DNA of 64,000 nt from Thunnus maccoyii (taxonomy: Eukaryota; Chordata; Actinopteri; Scombriformes; Scombridae). The notes under the pieces were generated by a model that saw only the letters and a list, made by a program, of their open reading frames with translations, searched no databases and was not told where the DNA came from. Positions 1-12,700 of this stretch are shown one piece after another. The stretch is taken from assembly GCF_910596095.1 (NCBI RefSeq), contig NC_056555.1:8309501-8373500 (forward strand), in the 5' to 3' direction. The stretch's first letter is position 1, and every line of letters starts with the position of its first letter. The position numbers and the translations under genes were made by a program.

Positions 1-100
1 CAATTTGAAGGTTGAAGAATTTGAAGGACATCCTGTAAAAATTCCTACTCAAGAAAGATCCTTAGCCAAACTGGTTAAACAGATTAACAATCAAATGTAA
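1..100 (+). CDS. Possible 3'-terminal coding exon of an unidentified gene (partial)
   Basis: From base 2 an open frame runs through about 32 codons to a TAA at 98-100. The peptide is lysine- and glutamate-rich, contains EEFEGHPVKIP, and ends in KQINNQM. It begins off the left edge, so neither a start nor a splice acceptor is visible. I do not recognise the family. The codon make-up looks protein-like (no low complexity, balanced charge) and AT-rich sequence follows the stop, as expected of a 3' UTR. It could also be a chance open frame of 33 codons. Confidence 0.3.
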   Translation, partial: NLKVEEFEGHPVKIPTQERSLAKLVKQINNQM

Positions 101-951
101 CTTTTAATGTAACTGATTTTAAAAGTTTCAATTCATACATTTGTTGATAAAAATTTAAAATTTGGGAATATTTAATGCATTGAAATCTTTTCACAAAGTA
201 AATTTTAAAAGTTGTACTGAAAGCTGAGGTTGAATTTGGAGCAAAATGGACTAAACATTCAGATTTAGTAAGGTTAAGCTTACAGTGTAAAGGCCAAATG
301 TTTGTGATTTTAGGCCTCCATGTTCCCAGTCAGCACAAAACACATGTAGCTCACAGTAATCAGTTAAGTGTGGCAACTCCTAGCACATAACACTATATTA
401 TCACATTATTGTATCTAATCTGCATCTGATCTATTGGGTGTTTCCCTTAGCTTCCGCCATAGAGATGTTACCTCACAGCCCCTGCATGCAGATGTAATAA
501 TATGCAATAACGCAATAATGTGGCTTTAAACGCATTGAGATTTTCAAAAATATATTTTCACAATTTTATTATCAAAACCAATATATGATAACATTTATTT
601 CATTTATTTTATATGGATTTACATCTGTTTTCTTTTAGTTGTTATTTTATTATTTACTTTTTTCAATTGTTGTATTTTCATATTCACATCTTGCCATTGT
701 GGAACAGCATTAACAGAGCAACAACACACACAAAGCCAGAAGAGAACAAGCAGATTGACTTTGATGGTTTAAACAAAAGGCACTGTTTCTTAAAGTTTAT
801 AAAATAAACAAGAACACTCTGTTCATAACCATCGTCAATGACTCCAGCGGTGTCATCGTTATTAATGTCATTCTCATAATCATTGTTACATAAGATGTCT
901 GGTTATATCATCAGAGCACTGGGAGTGCTGGTGGAGTTTCCTCAGTCTCTA
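101..951. other. Intergenic / iapp 3' UTR
   Basis: AT-rich sequence with no protein-like open frame. The minus-strand iapp 3' UTR must run leftward from 951. Minus-strand AATAAA hexamers occur at 565-570, 594-599 and 603-608 (read as TTTATT on the plus strand) and are the only polyadenylation candidates I see. Which one is used cannot be told from sequence. Confidence 0.4.
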
Positions 952-1979
952 CTAGAGAGGCTGGTAGCTGGGAGGCAGCAGCAGGTCCCTCTTGCCGTAA
1001 GTGGCAGATCCCACATTGGTTGGAGCATAGACAGTACCGATTGTGTTACTGGAGCGGACCAGAAAGTCTGCTAGCCTCTGGGTGACACAGGTGGCTGTGT
1101 TGCACTTCCTCTTCTCTATGTGGTGGCTAAGAGAAAGAGAGAAAAGCACAGAAACTGAGAGATGTACAGCAATCTAGACAATTTTCACAACAGTTTTTTT
1201 ATGTAATGAGGAGATAATACATCTGCTGATTTCTGCAAATGCTGTTTACCTGTCCATAGCTGTGAGCCCCCTCTGCGGCCGTGTACCCATGAGGCCGAGG
1301 AATGGGTTGGAGATGAGCCCGGGAGCTAACCAGCCTTCACTGTCTGGGAGGGCACTTTCCTGCTCGCTGGATGAGCTGGGATTGAAGTACCTGAATTGCA
1401 GAGGGAAGAGAGCCAAACCGTTTCTCACTGATAGCCACTGATAACCTCTTCAAAACATCTACAAGTCCTGAGAGCGAGAAGAAAAAGTGGCCACTTAGCT
1501 CCCCTGAGATGCACAATGAAGCACTCTCCCACAGATGAGCACAATTGACTTCCACCTCCAGTTATACATCTGTGCCCCGCTGCTCCTCGTACAGAGCATT
1601 ACAGACCTTCTCATTGCACAATTTCCATGATATTCAGCTACATGTCTGCTGACCTCAGGTTAAACGCCTATATTGATTTCCTGCCTGTGAAGACAGTTAA
1701 GCTGCTCTGCTGTCATCTGATCTGATATGATCAACATTTCAGCTCAGAGAAACTTGCTAAACTGAATCACTTTCCACTGTTAAACTCTATAATCTTAGAG
1801 CTTAAGACATTTTTTCTCTCTCTCTCTCTATACAGATCACAAGTAATTGCACAGACACACCAAAAAGCACACTGCACTGCTTGTAGTGTATTCACTTACC
1901 TGCGGCTTGGGGCAGTGGTGACACAGCGCAGCAACACAAGCAGCATGAGGAGGAGCACAGGCACCTTCAGGTGATACAT
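952..1979 (-). CDS. iapp: Islet amyloid polypeptide (amylin) precursor
   Basis: Amylin is a calcitonin-family peptide hormone secreted with insulin from islet beta cells. It acts on calcitonin receptor-RAMP complexes. Coding exons are 1900-1979, 1250-1390 and 952-1126. They join in phase to 131 codons plus stop, longer than the 89-residue human precursor. The start at 1979 opens a hydrophobic signal peptide ([17 protein letters not shown]). The mature 37-residue peptide is at 997-1107. It begins KCNTATC, the disulphide ring typical of amylin, and ends TNVGSATY. It is preceded by a KR cleavage site and followed by GKR, the signal for C-terminal amidation and dibasic cleavage. Compared with human amylin, residue 23 is Ile and residue 29 is Pro. 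A 5' UTR segment at 1980-1995 follows an acceptor. Calcitonin or CGRP are less likely because the ring and tail match amylin closely. Confidence 0.94.
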
Positions 1980-2913
1980 AGTGAAGGGCGATTACCTGCA
2001 TGAACAGAGTAGGTTAAGCAAAGTTTTCTTTATGTGTTATGGATGACTGGAGGCAGGGTAATTTATGGTAATTAGTCTTTATTTAACTAGAGAGAGCTGA
2101 TCAAAACAACAGCAGCAATTTATGAATATGATCAGTGGTGAACAGATAAGAGAGAGTTTGTCCTTTCTACAGGTATTCTGAATTTGTAGAATCATCATTA
2201 TGAGGTGAAAATGAAATATAGTCTTGATTCTATCACAGTATAAATCACCTACAATCTAATTTAAAGCCATGCTCAATGATTCAGTGACAATAATCCACTG
2301 GCACTTACCAAGTTCAACCAATTGAGCTCAAACGCTCTTAATAGTCTCTTCAATTTCATGTTGAGTAGATTTTAAGATACAACTAGGGCTAGAACTAGTG
2401 ATAATTTTCAGTAGCCATTAATCTCCATCAGTCAATCTTGGAGTCTATAAAATCAGAATCTGAAGTCAGAATATAATCAAAAAAACCCTTCATAATTTCT
2501 GAGAACCAAAGGTAATGTCTTCAAAATGCTTATTTTGTCCAACCAACAGTCCACAAACTAAAGATATTTAATTTATTATCATATAGAAAAGCAGCAAATT
2601 CTCACAACTGAGAAGCTGCAACAACAGCTTTTTAGCTTGAAAAATGACATAAATTCAAGATAATGCTTAGTGATAGCCACTTCTTTACATCAAATAGAAT
2701 GCATCATTTTATGCACATTTCCCTGTGATGCAACAAGACACACTTGATGTCTTTTGGATCTTGAATTCAAAACAAACAGAAGTTCAGTTTATTAGAACAA
2801 CACGCAACCTGAGTTGCAATGATGGGACCGATAAAGGTTCAGTAAAATCTGAGAAGAGGGAGAGATTTAGCTAAAATATCCTAATCAAATCTACAAGAAA
2901 ACGGGCTACTTAC

Positions 2914-3027
2914 TTTCTGTTGTTTTAGCCAGTAGCCAGCAGATCCCAGTCTGTCACTGGAGCAGCCCAGGGTTTGTCAGACTGTCACACAAGCCGACTC
3001 CAACAGTTATAGGCTCTCCGCTCAAAC
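2914..3027 (-). other. iapp: iapp non-coding first exon (predicted)
   Basis: On the minus strand a consensus donor (AGAAA followed by gtaagt) ends an exon at 2914. A TATA box lies upstream at 3051-3057, so transcription probably starts near 3022-3027. No suitable ATG-led frame lies in this segment, so it should be 5' UTR spliced to the acceptor before 1995. The right end is inferred from TATA spacing only. Confidence 0.5.
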
Positions 3028-3050
3028 CACTTGTGACATCAGCTCTCTCC

Positions 3051-3057
3051 AAATATA
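3051..3057 (-). promoter_or_regulatory. TATA box, putative iapp promoter
   Basis: Minus-strand TATATTT lies about 140 bases upstream of a consensus splice donor and on the iapp strand. A CRE-like octamer (plus strand TGACATCA at 3034-3041) sits between the TATA box and the expected start. A cAMP-response site would suit an islet hormone gene, but it differs from the palindromic CRE by one base and its position is unusual. Confidence 0.5.
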
Positions 3058-3215
3058 GCCTTGCATTTTCATTTACACAGAATCGGGAGGGCGAGGGTGG
3101 GAGGGGGGGTATTAAGGGGGGTACAGGGAAATCCAAGAGGGTCTTATATGTGTCACACTCTGCTGTACCTTAATGTACACTCTTTAACCCATGCACACAG
3201 AAAAAAAACTTTCAC

Positions 3216-3218
<3 letters not shown>

Positions 3219-3277
<59 letters not shown>
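3219..3277. repeat. (AC)n microsatellite
   Basis: About 29 uninterrupted AC dinucleotides just upstream of the iapp promoter. Open frames running through it on both strands encode only poly-(TH) or poly-(CV) and are artefacts. Confidence 0.97.
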
Positions 3278-3278
<1 letters not shown>

Positions 3279-6200
3279 CTGTTTACGTCACCATCCACAT
3301 CATCATCTTCGTCATCATTGTCATCAGCGTCCGTGATGGGACTGACCCACCGTAAACCCACACTGGGGAGAGGAACACTGTCAAAGTGGGAAGCTGTCTT
3401 CCTATTTACCTTGAGACACGGAATGAAGTTTCGGGTCACCAAACTTTGGCCCTGCTGCCTCCCTCTGGTCTTCATTGACGATGAATAATAAATGTGAAGA
3501 TGAATTATCATTAATTATGAATGGTGTCTCATTATTTTGATGGGATGAGTCAGAAACAACTGAGAAAGTACTAATTAATGAAGTGATGGTAATAGTTACA
3601 CTTTATAGCCACATGACCTGAGAATCTGACTAGTTTGAGGTGGATCGCAATAGTTTCCAGTGGTTAACAAACTTTTTGGTATCCCTGGAAAAATAGTTTT
3701 CTGTAACTTTAAAACTGCTATAATCAATATTTTTACGTTGACAATGGATCAAATGTGTGTGTAATGTGTAATGTGTAAGGGGCGCTTGTAGTAACAAATG
3801 TACAGATAACAATCCCTGAATTCTGCAGTTCACCTCAGCTGTTGGGCAGCTGGGTGTTTTAGTGTCTTTCAGCTCCTTGTTTTGGTTTTCAGGCCCACAT
3901 CTCTTTTGGTTCACTCTCACCACTCTCATAGTGTCATTTTCTGCCACAGAAGGTGGCTGTTTTCAGTGAAAAAGCTTTGATACCAGCTACCTGCTAGTCG
4001 TTAACTACAGACAAAGTTAACGACTAGCTGGTGAACCTAGTGGAGCAATTAGCAGCTAAAGAGACAGATATTTCCCTCAGAGGTTCATGGATACCAAAAC
4101 AGAGCTAAACAGGAGAGTGAATATTGGACTTACATTTGCCAGGTGGCCAAAAACATGACTCCAAACTGATGCTGGATGTGTAAATAGGCAACTAACAAGT
4201 TCAGCCTACCACCTCTACAGTATGTCAGTGTTGTGTTTGCTTTTTTCCACTGTCCCCATGTTCATGAGAAAAGCAAACATCCCTACGACTGACATCAGAT
4301 TTTGATTTCAGTGTTGCTAAACTGCTAAACCCTGCCCACTTCAAACCAGTGATAAAAGCCAGTACAAAAACACAAATACAGAAATCTCTCATATGAAATG
4401 ACCAAATCTGTTCTTAGATTGGCAGACATGGAGTGTTCATATAAGACCCCAAAGCTCACAGTAAGAAGCTGATTGACAAAACTGGTTTTCAGAGACTTAA
4501 TCTCTCAATTTCTGGTAGATCTTCAGCTGGAGAAATCCTCTACCGCATGGTATCTTTGTTCGGATTAACCAGAAAATGAACTGTATACCTGAGATATACA
4601 GTATATACAGTGATAGCCACCATGGCTGAAGGAAAAGCACTCATAAAAATGTAATTATCAGAGAATGTATGAAAAAAACCCATTGCATTTAAAATGATCA
4701 TTATGACCATGTTTCTGAGGAACAATGTTTGTGTGTTTCCACAAAGATCATCCAACAGTCTCACTGGGGAAATGCCACCACAGGCTGAAGGCTGCTGTTA
4801 AGTGCTGGTGGTTTCCACCACAGCTTTGAGCTAACAGAGATGCAATGCAATCCTAATGGACATGTAACATCCCCAACACCATCAAACCCACCTCTGTCCC
4901 TGGAACACCTCCCTGTGTTTCCTGTAATCTTTCCAAGAAAGCCTGCAGTAACTGCTGACAAAGACAGAGTGACAACACTCACTGTTCTGTTTTACAGGTG
5001 TTTCTTCTTATGGTTTATGGATACAATACACAACAGATGTTTGTTAATCATTGGCAAACACTGGTTAATAAAACATTGTATTAAATTTTATTTAATATAT
5101 AATTAACATATTAAATATTTAGCTATTCAAGTGTGTGTGTGTGTGTGGGGGGGGGGGGGGGGTATGGTTAATATGCACAATCTTGAGAGGAGAGACAGCA
5201 GAAGAAATGAAAAGGAGGGTAAGGGAGAGAGAAAATGAAGAAGGATATGAGTGGCATGTGTTGTACTTTAAATCAATTTTTGTCAGCTATCATTTCAGGA
5301 AACATGTCTCGTCTCATTGTGTTGTCACATCCCTTGGATTACTTCTTACTTAAATTTTGAGGAATTGATTTCCTGCTCATCAGACAAACTGAAAGGTTTA
5401 TCGGACAAGCCAATCATGCCACAACTAACCCTACATTTAGAGAAAGCAGAGTGATCCTACACAAATAGCTCACATGCTACACAAGCTCAATATGGATTTA
5501 TTAGTATTCCTCTAGCACTGGACATAAGAGGGATCAAAAGTCACTGGGGAATGATTAATAGAGACTGTAAGTGAGTGCCAGTAAAGGTTATGGGGCTTTG
5601 GCCTGTGATAATCATGTTGACAGCAACCACACCGGGACAGTTTGGATGCTGTTTATAGTTATCCAGAGATGCACTGCTCCAGTTTATTTGTAATACCTAT
5701 GCACAAATGGTGCAAAGCAGCCAGCAACTCAAGCTCCTCCAACCCACAGTCACAGAGATCTTTGGTTGAATAACAGTCTAGTCAAGTTGTTTTTTAGAAA
5801 ATGTTCTAAGTAGTGGAGAATCCAGCAGCTGAAGTGACAGATATTTCCCTCAGGAGAACTTAAAGGAGCGTGAATGTTGGACATGATTCCAAATTAACGT
5901 TAATATCGCTCTCTGTGTGTTTGATGTGTAGCATGTGTAGCATAGCAATAAGAACTTACATGTTCCTCATACCTACTTTATAAGATGATGTGTCAATATT
6001 GTTCACAGTTTGTTGTGCTGCCCTCAAGTGGCCAAACATATAATCATTACAGATTTAATTAACAACAACAAACATTTGAAAATTGTGTTCTCAATTTGCT
6101 CTTTTAGCACATAAGCCACTTAAGTAAGGAACCCAACAGAACCGTAATTTTCATTCATTTTTTTGTCTCCACAGCATGATATTATGAAAATCATTCATGG

Positions 6201-6743
6201 TTTCATGAATAATTTTGAGACTGTTTATAGATCAGGTATGCAGAACATAATGTGACAATGATATCACTCATTCAAGGTATCATTTAATGTTGTAAAAACA
6301 AAAACATGTACAGTGTTTTAGCCAAGGAGTTTGCTATATATCATGCGTTCAATCTGGGTCTTGCTGGGCTGCTCTTTAATGATTTGCACACATGATATAA
6401 AAACTTGTTGCTACACAGTCTCCGCACATTAAATTGTTGGTCACTGTGCACATCCAGCACTACCCCATTTTAATGCCCATTATTGTGAAATGTTTCTACA
6501 TTTTAATTTATGCAGAAGTGGAAATAGGACCACTGGTAGTCCCCTTCCTCTTCAGGACTAAGTGTAACGTAACAGCTCTATCCTGTAATACAGTAAAAGA
6601 GGAAACAATACTGTTAGCATAGATGAGGTTAGCCCAGAGGAATAAGCAATCCATCTTGACAATCTAAGTGATTGTGAATTTTGGCCTAACTGGTCCCAGT
6701 TGGCCTTGTTTGACCCTGTAGTTGAAAATACACTGTTAATGAC
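3278..6743. other. Intergenic between iapp promoter and SLCO1 gene A
   Basis: No open frame here resembles a protein, and I see no paired splice sites around conserved-looking codons. It must contain the 3' UTR of the minus-strand transporter (left of 6744). Apart from a GT/poly-G tract at 5131-5162 I see nothing definable. Confidence 0.5.
5131..5162. repeat. (GT)n followed by a G homopolymer
   Basis: Eight GT units run directly into a run of about 16 G. Such a tract is prone to length errors in sequencing and could form a G-quadruplex. Confidence 0.9.
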
Positions 6744-9700
6744 TTATTTTTGTGGGTTGTCAGTTTCTATGATTTGTGCTGCTTCTTTCTCTGACTCATT
6801 CTTGTCCCCTATGTGATGGTCCAGCTCCTCTTCTTTCACCTGTGCATTGATCTCCTCGCAGACTTTGTCTTTCCCATCTTTCACCTCCTCCTCTGACATC
6901 AGCCCGTCCATCTCTGTCTTAGCTCCACAACTAGGAGGAGTGAGCTCAACAGTGGTCTCCACTGTGTTATGAGTGGAGGGAGAGAGCTGCTCTGTACTGT
7001 GAACCTCCTCTCCCTCCTCCAGTTCTGTTGCAATCCTTACCCAAACTCTGGGGGCAAGAGGGAGCTTGGGAGTTTTAGGAGCACTGGGTCGGTCCTCGGC
7101 AGGCTTTGATGGGGTCTGAAGTTCAATTTCCTTTGAAGCTTTTGATCGCTGCGTCTCTGTTTCTTGCTCTGGCTTCCTGAACTGACGTCTGAGGAGGACT
7201 ATAACGGCGATGATAAAGAAATAGGAGGAACCACTGAGACAAGTGATAAGACCCAGGAAGATGATCCTGCAAATAGAGAAAAACAGATGGACAGATAGTA
7301 GAGCTAAAATCTTAAAAACTATGGTGTCTAAAGTGCAGAAGAGAAAAAATAATACCATTCAGCACTTTTGAGCAAAATCATAGTAGCAGTCATGTTCTAT
7401 GTCCACATTTGTAGTCATACCTGTACATTTCAGAGTCATAAATGCGACACGCCCCTCTGCCACCACACTTCTTGAGCGACCATTTCAGGCAAGTTGAATC
7501 AATCAGGGCTCCGAAATATACTGGTGCAGGAATTCCACCTACAGACAGAGCATCACCCACATACGTACACTTACAACATTGCAATGGAGGGAAATCTTGC
7601 ATATCTCAATCTCATTTTTTCTCAGATGATCTTATTTTGACTTCCACACACTGCACTAATACAACAATTAACACTCAAACTAGACTAAAGACAAAGACAT
7701 TTTTCCTAGAGGAATGTTTTGGGACCTATCTGGAGCACTGCTCCCAGATAGCAAAATTGCTGTGGCCCATATCCGGCCCACACCCAACACTTTCATGTGG
7801 CCCACATACCGCATGGAATGATGGCACTTGGGCGGTCCGCTCCTGTTTGCCAGATCATTTGGGACCGCCCAAATGCCATCATTCCACACGGTATGTGGGC
7901 CAGAAGAGGATATGGAATGTGGGCCCGATCAGGGCCGGAATAAAAATGAACTGTGGTCCAGATGTGGGCCAGATCCAGTTTATTTGTTTAGTTTTTGGTT
8001 TACATGTGGCATTGCTATGGTTTTCTTGTGGCCCAGATCTGGCAAACAGGAGCGGACCATCCAAGTGTCATCATTCCATGTGGTATGTGGGCCACATGAA
8101 AGTGTTCGGTGTGGGCCGAATATGGGCCACAGCAATTTTGCCATCTGGGCTGTCTCGTATATTTGCCAGAACTGGCCCAGATATGTTTAAGATAAACGGG
8201 CCACATTTGCTGCATCATATGTGGGCCATTTCAGGCTCACGTTCAGATAAGCCAGTACCAATTGTGCCACATCTTTACCTAAAGTGGCCCGATAATGTTC
8301 AGCAATATTTGGGCCATATTTACTATTTCAAATGTGGGCCACATGAGGCTCACACTATGACAGCCAGTGCTGACTGTGCCATACAATTGCCAAAAGTGGG
8401 CCAAATTTGTTGTATAGTATTTAGCCCATATTTGCCATATCATATCGGCCACTTTAGGTTAACATCAAGTCAAGCCAGTGCTTACTGTGCCGTATATTTG
8501 TCAGAACTGACCTTCGTATGTTTTAAGATAACCAGGCCACATTTGCTGTACTCTTTGTGGGCCACTTTTGGTTTACACCCACATTAACTATTGTTGACTG
8601 GGCCAGAGCTTTGCCAAAGGTGGCCCACATTTGTTTTGTGATGTTTGGGCCCTATTTGTTATTTTACACATGGGTCACTTCAGGCTCACATCCATTTTGT
8701 CCGGGCCAGAAGAAGGTCAGCAGTGCCGTATCATTGCCTGAAGTGGCCCACTTCTGTATGCTATCTGGGCTGACATTGAAAAGCAAAACAAGTACAAATT
8801 AAATATAAAGAAGCTTACCAAGAGTCCTAGTTACCAATGCCTGCATACCCAGTGCAAGGGATTTAAGCTCTGGTGAGATACATCTGTAATTACAAAACAA
8901 CATCAGGTCCTTTTAAGATATCACTCTGTATAAAAACAATCATTTTTTCCTTCATTCCAAAAAATGACTTTAGAAGAAAAGTTTTACATTTTGGGAAATA
9001 CGCTTATTAGCTTTCTTGCCAAGAGTTAGATGAGATGATTGATACTACTCTTGTTTGGTAATTATGAAGCTATAGACAGCAGTTGGTTAGCTAAGCTTAG
9101 CATAAAGAAGAAACAGCAACGTCACTCATGGCTCACAGAGGTTCATATCTAAAGAATGAAATACACTAGATATTCCCAGTCATGATTATTTTACATCTAG
9201 CCAGGAACAGGTACACAGACCGTATGATGACCATGTAGCCAGGAGTGGCTCCCAGAGAGTTGATGAAGGAGCTGAGAACAGACACAGCCATGTAGGAGGT
9301 GAAACTGCGGCTACAGTCCTTAGCATGGGGGCACTGGCCCAGCCTCACTGACGTGCTGCTGCCTGCTGGGTAGGAGGCAGACACACAGCTGCAGTTGTGA
9401 AAAACCTGACAAAAAGAAAGAAATATAGGATGACTTACTGGAAACTACCAAAGAAAAACAACACCCACTCACAGTATCATCTGGAAAACAAGTCTTTACT
9501 ATGTCTCAGAATTCTTACTGTACACTCCGCAGAACAACTCATATTATTTTAACATTTACTATTTACAGAAATAAATGTAGAAAAAACATGTCTAAACAGT
9601 TTGAATTTAAGTTGTTCAAATGCCTTTAAGGTTACAAAACAGACAGCTTCTTGGTCTTGCATCCATTCTTAGCAGCTTTACTGCCAAAACTGTATGTGTG

Positions 9701-12700
9701 TGCATGTGTGTGGTCCTACTGTGTTCTTGCCGTATCCACTGGAGCTGTGGCAGCCGGCAAAACACGGAGAGATATAGGTGATGCCGCTGTCTGAGCACAC
9801 GGGGTCCCACTCCTCTGCTGAACACGAGCAGTCTCTGTTACACTCTGAGAAGAGCATTTCACTGTTGTGTGATACACTGTGCGTCCTGCAAGGCAACAAG
9901 GATTTATATTTTATATCAGCTGCAGGGTGTGGCTCTAAAAACAAATCTGTATTATTGTATTTTTTGGCTGTAAAAAGAGTGTATAGTTGCAGTATTTTGA
10001 TTTGTTAAAGCTGTGGTCTGACCCGTTGTATGAGATGGTGAGCCCAGCCACGGGAATGTTGTCACACTTGGTGCCAAACTGCAACAATGAGAGGAGGTAC
10101 GCCAGGAAGGATGTGGCAAAGGAGAGCTGAGCCCCTGACACCACGCTCAGCTTATACCTCTTCATCAGCAGCCCTCCCAGGAAGATCCCCACTGCCACTG
10201 CTGGCAGGTTCAGCACACCTAGAAGAAAAAGTCAAAAGGTTCTGGACATTGGAGGCCCTTCTTACATGAAAATACCGAAGGAGGTCTCTCGGGATCAGAC
10301 ACTCTGATGTTTTATATCCTCTATGAGCGTTTAAGCTTTAAAAAACAGTGCTGGAGAATGTAGGGATGTTCTAAGAGACACCAGGCACTTGAAATCTAAG
10401 AGGTTACATTTTCTATTTTCTACCCAAAGCAACTGAATTCATGTTGTTGTTTTTTGTTCTTTTTTACCTATGAGGAAGTTGGCTCTGGACGCAGATTGTC
10501 CAAACTGTTGCTCCATGTATTTGGGTTTGAAGGTGAACAGGCCGATGAAGGAGTTGAACTTCAGGATGCTGCCACAAAGGAGCAGGAAGTAGACAGGAGT
10601 TCCCAACAGACGCTTCAGCGAGGGAAGAAACCCTGTGGAAGAAGATCCAGTATGAATACAAGCACAGGTACGGAATCTATTCAGATGTTTTTCATTAGTA
10701 CAATATTAGATATAATGTAAATTTGAATTGTAAGTACAATAAGGTGCCCTCTGTGTTTTGTCAGAGTTAAAAGAGTGCACCTTTTGCAATTTCAGTTAGT
10801 TTGAGGTTGTTGTTGAGGGCATCCTCTGTCTCATCAAAGGTTTCTCGGGCGGGAGTTGGCTTGTCTTTATCTCCCTCCTGCTTGGGCAGTGAGCGAGGGA
10901 GGAACCAGAAGGGAATGCTGGAGATGAGCAGGAGGCCAGAGGACACAAAGAAGCCCATCCACCAGGCGCCCACCCAGCGGGCATCTTTAGGAGTAATGGT
11001 CACACTCTCTGGATGGAGAAAAGAATGTACAGGGTTTGAAGCAAGAAGGAGGCCATTCCACCAGTGTGTATTTAATTTTACACTTTTAATTTTGATCTTT
11101 CATTCCAACTTTTATTTGGGAAAATAAGGCTAATCATCTTTTGAGTATCTATTGTCTCTAGTAGCGACACTGTGCACTTTAGGTGGACTGACTGTTTGGC
11201 AAATAAATCATTGATTTGACCTTTTCAACATATTTCCTGACAGGAACACTCAGAGAAGTCCTCACTAACTCATTCTGACAGGTCTGCAGCCTGTTTTTAC
11301 AGTAGTGGGTCAGACCCTTGCACCATTTAGCACTATGAGCAGCTGCTCAAGCCAGAATCACTATGTCTGTTTGGTCAAAACATCTAGCCAAAAAGCATTC
11401 TTTGCTTTATTGTAGGAGGACAACCGCTTGCTCTTTAATTCTGTTAACTAATCTTTGATTCTTAAGGAAAATAAGAGACAGACTCCCTGGATTCCTAAGT
11501 TTGTAAGAGCAGACCCCCGGCCTGCAGAACTGACCTTTGTAACCCTCCAAGTGGGGGTTCGATCAGTGATGCTCAACAGACTCAGAAAGACCTCCTAGAA
11601 ACCATTTTGATAAGTTGAATTACGACATGAACTAAAAGCATAAAATGATCCTAAAGGCCATTTGGACCGGAGGAAAACAACTCCCACCTTATAGATGGAA
11701 GACAGGCTCTTATCACCAAAGCCATAAACTAATCCACATTCCTGAGGACTTTGTGAAGCCCCTTTCAAATCTGCGGCAAACCTGAAATTCATGTAAATTA
11801 AATGTCTAATCATCATGTAACTTATATCATGTTATTTGTCATGTAAATAGAGGAGGAACAGTATAACTTTCATAGGTGTATGACTATCTACTAAAGAGAT
11901 ATAAGACTTAGACTTTATTATCCTTTTATACTAACAGGTAACAATACTGCTCCTCTATTGACAAGAGTTAAATTCCCTCATGTGAAGAGTTAATGAATGT
12001 TTAATAACCATGTATTTGTATTTTAAGTGTTTAACTTGTGATCCATTAACCTCATAAACAATCATGTTTTAGTAGTTGAATTAGACAAGTAGTTTGGTTG
12101 AAAGAATGAAGTCTCTCAAATAATAGGAATATAAAGATAATATTTGAAGGATTTGAGTTTAAAGTTTCTTTTATTGTTAAACAATAGTCACGTTGAATGC
12201 TTTTATATTATGAAGTAAGTTATGTCAACTTATATTTAAATATGTTCTATTCTATCTATCTATCTAGAATTAGATTTCACCAAATTCCTTTACTTCAGGA
12301 GACGCAGGCTGCAAACCACCAGCCACAACTAAAGCCCCTAGAACAAAGAAATTGAATATTCATCAATCAAATATATCTGTGTTTAACTTTTTATTGCAAC
12401 GAGTTAATTTGCTTTATTAGTAAGAAGAAGAAGAAGAGGAAGAAGAAGAAGAAGACAGTTCATCACGTATGCTCTGTTCATTTATGCACACTTGTCCCTC
12501 CCAAATAAACAAATCATATTGATCTTTCTTCTGTTTTAGTGTTGGCAAAATTCAATTTGCCAGGTTCTGCTTCCTTGAGCCTGAAGGATTCTGCAGGCGT
12601 GGAAGTGGATTCGGACATATTTGATGAACTCTTGAAGTCATCTGAGATGTCTTTCAAGGCTGAAGAGTGTAATGGTGAGAAATTGCAGTCTTATATTTTT

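Noticed and set aside
883..1074. Plus-strand frame over the amylin exon
   Set aside because: The minus strand encodes an unmistakable amylin peptide; this frame is its shadow.
3061..3511. Open frames with poly-His/Thr or poly-Cys/Val
   Set aside because: They are read-through of the (AC)n microsatellite on either strand.
7442..8587. 381-codon plus-strand open frame
   Set aside because: It starts antisense to a conserved transporter exon and then runs through the GTGGGCC palindromic repeat. Its product is repetitive and has no domain.
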